Assembly: GCA_965369805.1 (NCBI GenBank)
Contig: CBDURG010000067.1
Location: 1 to 11,175, forward strand
Direction of reading: 5' to 3'
Length of the DNA: 11,175 bases
Source of the DNA: JAGLRQ01 sp965369805
GTDB lineage: Bacteria; Auribacterota; UBA6266
Shown here: positions 6,247 to 11,175 of the stretch, piece by piece
Numbering within the stretch: the stretch's first letter is position 1
Layout: the number at the start of each line of letters is the position of its first letter
Made by a program: the position numbers and the translations under genes
The notes under the pieces: model-generated
What the model saw: only the letters and a program-made list of their open reading frames with translations
What the model was told of the DNA's origin: nothing
Database searches by the model: none

Positions 6247-6365
6247 TTTCTAAAAAAATCCTTTGTTATATTAAAAATATTTAATATCATAATCATAGAA
6301 GAAAATAGTCATGATATTAGATGTAAGATTCTGGGAAAGTAAAGATAGCAACTGTTTCTAAAAAA

Positions 6366-7628
6366 GTGAAAAAAAACATAATAAAACATGACAGAGAAGA
6401 TAAAAAAAATATCTCTGTAATTCTATCCTGGGCGCTATATGACTTAGCGAACCAGTTTTTCGCCCTGAATGTAGTCTCCCTGTATTTTGTGCGCTGGGTA
6501 ACCATAGAGAAAAACTGCCCGGAAATATTTTACAGCCTGACCTTTGGCATCTCCATGTTTTTTGTAGCGCTTTCGGCACCCATTCTGGGGGCAATTTCAG
6601 ATGCAAGGAAACAATACAAACCCTTTTTGATATATTTTACGGTTCTCGCTGTTATATTCACTATTCTTTTAGGGGCATCTGAGAATATTCTCTTAGGATT
6701 GCTCTTCTTTGCCATAGCAAATTTTGGATGTCAGACAGCAATAGTTTTTTATAATTCCCTGATAATATATGTCAGCCCCGGAAAAAAAATTGGGTTGGTT
6801 TCAGGATTGGGAAGAATGTTTGGATACGCGGGGGCTATTTTAGCCCTGCACCTTACTAAACCCATAATATTGGAGAAAGGTTATCATGCGGTTTTTCTTC
6901 CCACGGGCATTCTATTTTTAATCTTTTCCCTACCTTGCATGTTCTTCATAAAAGAGCCCTCTTCCGCGCCTAAAATAAACTTGTCCTCTTTTTTCAGGAA
7001 AAAGATACTGTTTGAAATTTTTAAAAAATTAAAAACAACTATTACTGACGGCAAACAAAAAAGCCTTCCAAACGTTTTAACGGCCGTTTTCTTCGGGGTA
7101 TGTGCGGTTAATGTAATAATCCTTTTTATGTCCGTTTATGCCGATAAAGCCTTTGGCCTGACGGAAAACCAAATAATAAACCTGATTGCATTTTCGGCCA
7201 TGTTCGCTATCCTGGGCAGCATTCTCTCCGGGTTTATAAGCGACTATATGGGATACAGGCGGTCTCTGATAGGGATATTTTTCCTCTGGGGAATAACTCT
7301 TCTGGCGGGAGGAATTCTAACCCCTGACTTTTATCTGGTTGTCGGTGCTCTGGGAGGTATAAGTTTGGGTTCAATCTGGGTAGTTCTTAGGGCTTTAGTC
7401 GTAAACCTTTTTCCTAAGGAGAAAATCGGTGAAATTTTCGGTTTGGTAAATTTTGTAAGCTATCTCTCCGCTATAGCGGGCCCTCTTTACTGGGGATTGA
7501 TTCTGCTATATCTTTCCAAATTTGGGCAATGGGGATACCGCCTGGCTTGTCTCAGCCTGATTCTGTTTGTTGCCACTGGTATCTTTTTTCTTTTGCGTAT
7601 TCCAGAAGAAACCGGAAATTCACGATAG
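6366..7628 (+). CDS. Major facilitator transporter, UMF1/Atg22-like family
   Basis: A 420-residue polytopic inner-membrane protein with about 12 hydrophobic segments. The N-terminal signature SWALYDLANQFFALNV (21-36) is a variant of the WALYDWAN motif of UMF1/Atg22-like transporters. It is followed by an MFS loop (GAISDARKQYKPF) after the second segment, VFYNSLIIYVSPGKKIGLVSGLG (in part, about 126-148), and GFISDYMGYRR before the second-half helices. Atg22 in yeast exports amino acids from the vacuole; the substrate of bacterial members is unknown. The start is the only initiator in the open stretch between an upstream stop at 6324-6326 and the first membrane segment: GTG 6366. No good ribosome binding site precedes it, which makes the start uncertain. 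The 119-base gap after the tRNA is AT-rich with weak dyads only, including TAATATCAT (6282-6290) and ATGATATTA (6311-6319). Confidence 0.86.
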   Translation: MKKNIIKHDREDKKNISVILSWALYDLANQFFALNVVSLYFVRWVTIEKNCPEIFYSLTFGISMFFVALSAPILGAISDARKQYKPFLIYFTVLAVIFTILLGASENILLGLLFFAIANFGCQTAIVFYNSLIIYVSPGKKIGLVSGLGRMFGYAGAILALHLTKPIILEKGYHAVFLPTGILFLIFSLPCMFFIKEPSSAPKINLSSFFRKKILFEIFKKLKTTITDGKQKSLPNVLTAVFFGVCAVNVIILFMSVYADKAFGLTENQIINLIAFSAMFAILGSILSGFISDYMGYRRSLIGIFFLWGITLLAGGILTPDFYLVVGALGGISLGSIWVVLRALVVNLFPKEKIGEIFGLVNFVSYLSAIAGPLYWGLILLYLSKFGQWGYRLACLSLILFVATGIFFLLRIPEETGNSR

Positions 7629-7646
7629 CTTTGAGTTGAATAGTTT

Positions 7647-7674
7647 TTGCTTTGGTGAAAATCTGTGATAAAAT
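7647..7674 (+). promoter_or_regulatory. Candidate sigma70-type promoter for the 105-residue protein gene
   Basis: TTGCTT (7647-7652), a 16-base spacer and TAAAAT (7669-7674) resemble -35 and -10 boxes (3/6 and 5/6 consensus matches). Transcription would begin near 7681, leaving a leader of about 40 bases before ATG 7723. It lies in the 94-base gap after the transporter gene, where a new transcription unit is plausible. The evidence is only sequence resemblance in AT-rich DNA. Confidence 0.4.
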
Positions 7675-7722
7675 AACGCTTCAATAAAATTACTTAAAAT
7701 TAAAATTCAAGGGGTATTTAAT

Positions 7723-8040
7723 ATGTTTAAAGGCGAAAAAGTAAAAATAAGATTAAAAAGATTTGCCCAGGATCAAAAGACCAGGATATTTGTTGGTAGA
7801 GTTTTTGATATGAACAATAGCTGGATAAAAGTTGAAGGGAAGTTTTTCACGTTAGCCAAGGGAGAACAAAAACCAAGAATCGATAAGCAGAGAAGAACAT
7901 TGTGTATTCCGCGCGAAAGCATAAGCCTGGTTAGAATCCTTCCTGACACCCTTGATCTGGACAATTTAGAATATTCCATTGAAGATACCAGGATGTTAAT
8001 ACATATAAGAGGCATCCAACCAATAAGCATAAGCGAGTAA
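7723..8040 (+). CDS. Uncharacterised small beta-rich protein, possible Sm-like/small-barrel fold
   Basis: A 105-residue protein of no family that can be named with confidence. It has no signal peptide or membrane segment, so it is probably cytoplasmic. The N-terminus is basic (KGEKVKIRLKRF), followed by alternating strand-like segments: IFVGRVFDM (22-30), SWIKVEGKFFTL (33-44), a charged linker rich in Lys/Arg (45-59), then RTLCIPRESISLVRILPD (58-75) and an acidic C-terminal half. The pattern of a short strand, a turn with Asn/Gly, a Trp-Ile-Lys-Val strand, and a closing IPRESI-VRI strand resembles small-barrel (Sm/SH3-like) domains, and a nucleic-acid role is conceivable but inferred. The gene is well supported by AAGGGG at 7709-7714 eight bases before the ATG and a candidate promoter. 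The next gene starts 43 bases downstream and its protein carries a similar motif (IPRENLTKE). Confidence 0.7.
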   Translation: MFKGEKVKIRLKRFAQDQKTRIFVGRVFDMNNSWIKVEGKFFTLAKGEQKPRIDKQRRTLCIPRESISLVRILPDTLDLDNLEYSIEDTRMLIHIRGIQPISISE

Positions 8041-8083
8041 GCTTCTGCCATTTTTAATAACAGTTTTTCTGGACAATTTAGAA
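7956..8083 (+). repeat. Exact 16-base direct repeat, copies at 7956-7971 and 8068-8083
   Basis: TCTGGACAATTTAGAA occurs twice, 112 bases apart. The first copy lies within the coding region for residues 78-84 of the 105-residue protein. The second lies immediately before ATG 8084 of the next gene, in the position of its ribosome binding region. Matching stops at both ends of the 16 bases, so it is not part of a longer recognisable duplication. Confidence 0.85.
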
Positions 8084-9046
8084 ATGGATCATTCAAAAAA
8101 ACTAATATTATTTCTTTCAGGCGTTCTATTTTTAAATATTCTTTCCGGCAACCCCTGCCATGGAGGAACATTCCGCCTGAAAAATGGAGGTGATATTCGG
8201 GGCATTATCCAGGAAGTAAACGACAGCTACATAACTGTTAAAGTGAGCGACGGGCAGGTAAAAATCCCCCGTGAAAACTTAACTAAAGAAACAGAAAGCC
8301 GGCTTGAGGATACATTTCGCGAAGATACAGAACTAAGTAAAAAAATATTAGAGGATGCCAGGAATAAAAAAGAAAAGTTTGAAGATAATTTTATCAGTTA
8401 TCAGGAAGCAAAAAATCTTTTATCCGATCTAAGCAATAAAAAAGATAACGATCTTTATACCTGCCTCAGGGAAATACAGAAAAAAGGGCTTACTGCCGAC
8501 GCCAAAGAATTTAAAGAGCTTCAGTTAATCATTAAGGAAAATTTTTCACAAACAACGGGCCTTTTTATTGCTATTTTTTTAACGGTAATAATAATTCAGT
8601 GGTTAATAAACGCTTTATATATCAAACTTTTCGTTAAGATATCTATAAAGCGGAGGGTTTCTTTTTCAACCGCCTGTATTTTTCAAATAAAATTTATTTT
8701 ATTTCAGATACTTGCCGCAGTAATTTTTACAGTTCTAATGTCTTTTGCCGCTATTACGGGAACTGACGTTTGGGGGATAATTTTTCTCTATTCTGCCCTT
8801 ATAATCTCTTTTATATGGTATTTTTTCCGCCTGGCATATAAAGAACTTGGATTAATATTTTTTCAGACACTGCTTATGGTAATAATATACCTGGTTATAT
8901 ATTTTATTATTGGTGCCGCGCTTAACCTCTTGCTGTCCGCATGGTTATCACATAAAGTGCCTAGTACTCTTGAAGTTGTTAGCAGCAGGTCTATTCCATT
9001 ACAGGCCATAGCGTACCAGGTATTGCATAAGATTAGAAAAAAGTAA
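8084..9046 (+). CDS. Uncharacterised exported/membrane protein: small beta module, charged helix, four membrane segments
   Basis: A 320-residue protein that I do not recognise as a named family. Residues 5-22 are hydrophobic after a Lys-Lys pair, consistent with a signal peptide ending near CHGG (25-28); there is no proper lipobox. Residues 29-66 form a small beta module (TFRLKNGGDIRGIIQEV, YITVKV, GQVKIPRENL), a pattern often seen in exported proteins of poorly studied diderm phyla. Residues ~70-155 are highly charged and probably helical. Four hydrophobic segments follow at about 158-182, 199-225, 229-249 and 258-285, giving a YIP1-like or DUF-type membrane domain, and the C-terminus is basic. 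The likely topology places the beta module outside the inner membrane, facing the periplasm. Only a weak GGA (8071-8073) precedes ATG 8084. It may form a unit with the 105-residue gene 43 bases upstream. Confidence 0.78.
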   Translation: MDHSKKLILFLSGVLFLNILSGNPCHGGTFRLKNGGDIRGIIQEVNDSYITVKVSDGQVKIPRENLTKETESRLEDTFREDTELSKKILEDARNKKEKFEDNFISYQEAKNLLSDLSNKKDNDLYTCLREIQKKGLTADAKEFKELQLIIKENFSQTTGLFIAIFLTVIIIQWLINALYIKLFVKISIKRRVSFSTACIFQIKFILFQILAAVIFTVLMSFAAITGTDVWGIIFLYSALIISFIWYFFRLAYKELGLIFFQTLLMVIIYLVIYFIIGAALNLLLSAWLSHKVPSTLEVVSSRSIPLQAIAYQVLHKIRKK

Positions 9047-9086
9047 CTTGAAAGAGCTTCTCCTGTTACAATGGGCCTGGTTTTTC

Positions 9087-9099
9087 TTCTCTGAGAGAA
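9087..9099 (+). repeat. Short inverted repeat after the membrane protein gene
   Basis: TTCTCT-G-AGAGAA is a perfect dyad about 40 bases after the stop codon of the preceding gene. It is A/T-rich, and followed by TCTAATTTGTCTGC rather than a run of T, so it is a poor intrinsic terminator. It is recorded because it is the only dyad between that stop and the operator repeats. Confidence 0.25.
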
Positions 9100-9146
9100 T
9101 CTAATTTGTCTGCTTTTACTATATTTGTGTTTAATTTTTCTTCTTT

Positions 9147-9185
9147 TTTACAATTCTTTTACAAAACATTTACATCCCTATGACA
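9147..9185 (+). promoter_or_regulatory. Four hexamer repeats in 11-base phase, likely response-regulator operator (Pho-box-like)
   Basis: TTTACA occurs at 9147-9152, 9158-9163 and 9169-9174, and a degenerate fourth copy ATGACA at 9180-9185. Start-to-start spacing is exactly 11 bases each time, i.e. one helical turn, so all copies face the same side of the DNA. Tandem direct repeats of 11 bases are the hallmark of sites bound by PhoB/PhoP and other OmpR-type winged-helix response regulators, for example TTAACA-like repeats in Bacillus. The array lies just upstream of the candidate promoter for the ARPP-1/VWA operon. The repeats are seen directly; the regulator class is inferred and the actual regulator is unknown. 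Confidence 0.6.
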
Positions 9186-9194
9186 ACACCCCTC

Positions 9195-9223
9195 CTGACT
9201 TATGTTATTTAATTAACTATAAA
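9195..9223 (+). promoter_or_regulatory. Candidate sigma70-type promoter of the ARPP-1/VWA operon
   Basis: CTGACT (9195-9200; 4/6), a 17-base spacer and TATAAA (9218-9223; 5/6) give a plausible promoter, with a start near 9230 and a leader of roughly 45 bases. An alternative pair is ATGACA (9180-9185) with TGTTAT (9203-9208), also 17 bases apart; in that case the last operator repeat would replace the -35 box, as at PhoB-activated promoters. The two cannot be separated by inspection. Confidence 0.45.
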
Positions 9224-9258
9224 AGCTTTTACAGATGTGAAAGCGAGAATCTCAAATC

Positions 9259-9269
9259 AGGAGGAGGTG
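9259..9269 (+). promoter_or_regulatory. Very strong Shine-Dalgarno of the ARPP-1 gene
   Basis: AGGAGGAGGTG contains AGGAGGTG (9262-9269), an eight-base perfect match to the complement of the 16S rRNA 3' end, placed four bases before ATG 9274. It is the strongest ribosome binding site in the window and fixes this start. It suggests that the exported proteins are made in quantity when the operon is on. Confidence 0.85.
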
Positions 9270-9273
9270 TTTT

Positions 9274-10311
9274 ATGAAAAGGATCATATGTTTTCTGGTT
9301 GTTCTTTTTACCGCCCTTGCAATAAGCTCACACGGGGCCTATGCAAGCGGCACCGGGAATATAAAGAATCTTGTTGAATCCCTTGAAGTCGGAGAACCTG
9401 TCTATTACCAAAACCTAACCATTATTCCTGTGTACAACACAAAGATTAAAGACTGGACCCCTTATGTCACGCTTGAAGAAGCCTTTAAAAACAGATGGCT
9501 GGAGATAACAGAACTGCAGGGAGGACAGGTTCCCAAAGTCCGGCTTAGAAACCTCTCAAACAAAACTATCTATATCATGGGAGGAGAAATACTTACTGGC
9601 TGTAAACAGGACAGGATTGTGGGAAGAGACGTGCTGTTAGGCCCTGGAAGTAAACATGTTGTTTTACCTGTGTATTGTGTCGAGCAGGGAAGATGGCAAT
9701 CCGAATCAACAGGTTTTTACAGTAAAAAAAATCTGGGAACCAGTGCTTTGCGCGCGGAAGCTCAATGTGCAACAGAAGAATCCCAGAGTAATATCTGGAG
9801 TACAGTAGCAAAAGTAGCAAGAAAAATGAACGTGCAGTCAGGCACAAGCAACTACCAGGATGTCTGCGAAGATAAAGAGATAGAACAGGAAATCGCGTCT
9901 TATGAAAGAAAAATGAAAAGCATTCCTCAGCTTCATAATGATACTGTCGGTGTCATTGTCGGAATCGGCGGACAGATAGTCAGCGCAGATATTTTTGCTA
10001 ACCCGGAACTTTTCAAAAGAACATGGATAAAAATTCTAAGGGCATCTGCCCTGTCCGCAATAAGCAGCGAAAGCTCCGGTTCCATCACACAGAATACCGC
10101 AATAGCATTCCTACGCAAAATTCACGACAAAAGATATTCTAAAAAGTCAGCTGTTGCCTTAGGGCTTGAATATTCTATCCTGGACAACGAAATAAACGCA
10201 AATGCCCTGGTATACAGAAATGCGGTTATACACCTGGCGGCGTTCCCTCAAAATCCAGGGGGTTATACGGATAAAGCGACAGAACACAGAATCCCTGTAA
10301 TAAAAGAATAA
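9274..10311 (+). CDS. Exported ARPP-1 family domain protein, function unknown
   Basis: A 345-residue protein with a classic signal peptide (MKR, hydrophobic core to ~18, cleavage likely after AYA at 22-24), so it acts in the periplasm or outside. The mature part matches the ARPP-1 family (ARG and rhodanese-phosphatase-superfamily-associated protein domain), whose biochemical role is unknown. Hallmark segments are IPVYNT (51-56), TLEEAF and LEITE (66-80), VRLRNLSNKTIYIMGGEIL then TGCKQDR (89-114), VLPVYCVEQGRW (130-141), and GVIVGIGGQIVSADIFANPE (226-245) near the end. Residues ~145-215 are polar and low in hydrophobic content, probably a flexible insert. Cysteines at 110, 135, 165 and 198 in the mature protein could form disulfides. 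The start is fixed by the strong ribosome binding site and signal peptide. A von Willebrand A protein gene follows after 24 bases, almost certainly in the same operon, downstream of the phased operator repeats. Confidence 0.87.
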   Translation: MKRIICFLVVLFTALAISSHGAYASGTGNIKNLVESLEVGEPVYYQNLTIIPVYNTKIKDWTPYVTLEEAFKNRWLEITELQGGQVPKVRLRNLSNKTIYIMGGEILTGCKQDRIVGRDVLLGPGSKHVVLPVYCVEQGRWQSESTGFYSKKNLGTSALRAEAQCATEESQSNIWSTVAKVARKMNVQSGTSNYQDVCEDKEIEQEIASYERKMKSIPQLHNDTVGVIVGIGGQIVSADIFANPELFKRTWIKILRASALSAISSESSGSITQNTAIAFLRKIHDKRYSKKSAVALGLEYSILDNEINANALVYRNAVIHLAAFPQNPGGYTDKATEHRIPVIKE

Positions 10312-10335
10312 AATAAATAAAAAAAGGAGAAAAAA

Positions 10336-11175
10336 ATGAAACACATTGCTATTTTTGTTCTTGCAAGTTTATTCTTTGTTATTCCTCAATCTTATGCGAA
10401 CCAGCCCGGAAGGGTTAAGGTTTACTCGAATCTGGATAAACCGGTTATTCTGGCGGGCGATGACAACAGGGTGGTGGTAAAAGTCGGGCTTTCCTCAGAT
10501 GATCTCTACGTTCCACAGGAACGCCTGCCGCTTAACGTTGCCATAGTGCTGGATAAATCCGGTTCAATGGGAAGCCAAAATAAGATGGAGAACGCAAAAA
10601 TCGGAGCCATAGAAGTTGTAGAAAGGCTGACTAAAAATGACATTTTTTCTCTCGTTGTATATGACTCCTCACCCCGGATCCTGATCCCCGCGCAATACGT
10701 TAGAAATAAAGCCGGGATTATTTCTTTAATTAAGAATATCCAAGCCGGAGGATCAACAGCTCTTTATGGAGGAGTAACCTTTGGCGCTTCTGAAATAATG
10801 AAGTATGCATCAGATAAAAATATTAATAGAATTATTCTTCTTTCCGACGGCTTGGCAAATGTAGGGCCTCAATCACCGAATGAGCTTGCACGCCTCGGAA
10901 AATCATTAAACAGGGACGGCCTAAACATAACTACCATTGGAGTCGGCCTGGATTATAACGAAGATTTAATGACTTCTCTGGCAGAGGAAGGCGGAGGTAA
11001 TTCATACTTTGCCTGTAACAGCGATGACCTTCCTGAGATCTTCGCTCAGGAGATTGGCGAAGCAATTACACTTATGGCAAAAGATATAAAAATCCGTATT
11101 AACTGCGAGGGAAAAGCAAAACCCATCTCCGTAATGGGGAGAAAAGGCGTTATTTCCGGGAAACAGATGGAAGTA
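10336..11175 (+). CDS. Exported von Willebrand factor A domain protein, N-terminal 280 residues (3' end outside window)
   Basis: The frame is open from ATG 10336 to the window edge. AAGGAGA (10324-10330) is the ribosome binding site. A signal peptide spans residues 1-21 (hydrophobic IAIFVLASLFFVI, cleavage after SYA). A short beta segment follows (VKVYSNLDKPVILAG, then VVVKVGLSS), typical of the lead-in to bacterial VWA proteins related to YfbK or inter-alpha-trypsin-inhibitor-like proteins. The VWA domain (about 66-245) has a complete metal-ion-dependent adhesion site: DKSGS (D73, S75, S77), T141 in GGSTALYGG, and D171 in LLSDGLANVG. The site is therefore expected to bind Mg2+ or Ca2+ and a protein ligand. 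The segment after ~250 starts another beta domain (DIKIRINCEGKAKPI). It is co-transcribed with the ARPP-1 gene, so the two products may interact in the envelope; that is inference. Confidence 0.94.
   Translation, partial: MKHIAIFVLASLFFVIPQSYANQPGRVKVYSNLDKPVILAGDDNRVVVKVGLSSDDLYVPQERLPLNVAIVLDKSGSMGSQNKMENAKIGAIEVVERLTKNDIFSLVVYDSSPRILIPAQYVRNKAGIISLIKNIQAGGSTALYGGVTFGASEIMKYASDKNINRIILLSDGLANVGPQSPNELARLGKSLNRDGLNITTIGVGLDYNEDLMTSLAEEGGGNSYFACNSDDLPEIFAQEIGEAITLMAKDIKIRINCEGKAKPISVMGRKGVISGKQMEV

Noticed and set aside
6014..6296. Open frames on both strands across the tRNA, with peptides like GIEPTLPAWEAGALPL (minus) and HSGSAPASQAGSVGSIPITRS (plus)
   Set aside because: These are the familiar false proteins produced by translating a tRNA gene; the cloverleaf at 6173-6246 explains the sequence.
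6268..6319. AT-only dyads ATATTAAA/TTTAATAT and TAATATCAT/ATGATATTA after the tRNA
   Set aside because: Composed almost entirely of A and T in an AT-rich gap; no T tract or conserved site accompanies them, so neither terminator nor operator can be claimed.
7773..8171. 132-codon open frame on the minus strand
   Set aside because: It covers the 105-residue gene and the start of the next; the plus-strand genes have a good ribosome binding site, a signal peptide and coherent composition, and this frame has none.
1..11175. CRISPR array, insertion sequence, phage, toxin-antitoxin or restriction genes
   Set aside because: No regularly spaced 20-40 base repeats, transposase motifs or terminal inverted repeats were found; all long frames are explained by chromosomal genes.

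Overview
The window is a gene-dense, AT-rich stretch in which every supported gene lies on the + strand. It looks like the chromosome of an uncultivated, probably anaerobic, diderm bacterium. Two genes make heptose precursors for lipopolysaccharide (gmhA, rfaE2), which points to an outer membrane. Yet the accB-accC-Asp23/Gls24-AmaP order is one best known from Firmicutes. GTG and TTG starts occur and TGA is a normal stop. A candidate phylum such as Omnitrophota or a relative would fit, but the sequence does not settle the taxon.

Region 1 (1-3770) is a compact run of genes. It holds the end of accB (biotin carrier) and accC (biotin carboxylase), the first half of acetyl-CoA carboxylase. Next come a soluble Asp23/Gls24 protein and its membrane-anchored partner AmaP, then sedoheptulose-7-phosphate isomerase and the heptose-1-phosphate nucleotidyltransferase. 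From accC onward genes abut or overlap by a few bases, so the set is probably one transcript that links fatty-acid initiation and envelope building.

Region 2 (3771-6246) holds a ThiC-family radical SAM enzyme with a TTG start and no TPP riboswitch in front of it, a PfkB-family sugar or nucleoside kinase of unknown substrate, and a complete tRNA-Gly(CCC) with encoded CCA.

Region 3 (6247-9046) holds a UMF1/Atg22-like major facilitator transporter and two uncharacterised genes. One encodes a 105-residue cytoplasmic beta-rich protein; the other encodes an exported or membrane protein with a short beta module, a charged helical stretch and four membrane segments. The two proteins share a faint small-barrel pattern ending in an IPRE-type strand.

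Region 4 (9047-11175) is the most unusual part. A 227-base intergenic region carries four hexamers in strict 11-base phase (TTTACA three times, then ATGACA), upstream of a sigma70-like promoter and a near-perfect ribosome binding site. It drives two exported proteins: an ARPP-1 family protein of unknown function and a von Willebrand factor A protein with an intact metal site, cut by the window end. This looks like an inducible envelope operon with a response-regulator type operator and is the best candidate here for an undescribed system. No CRISPR array, insertion sequence, phage gene or rRNA was seen.
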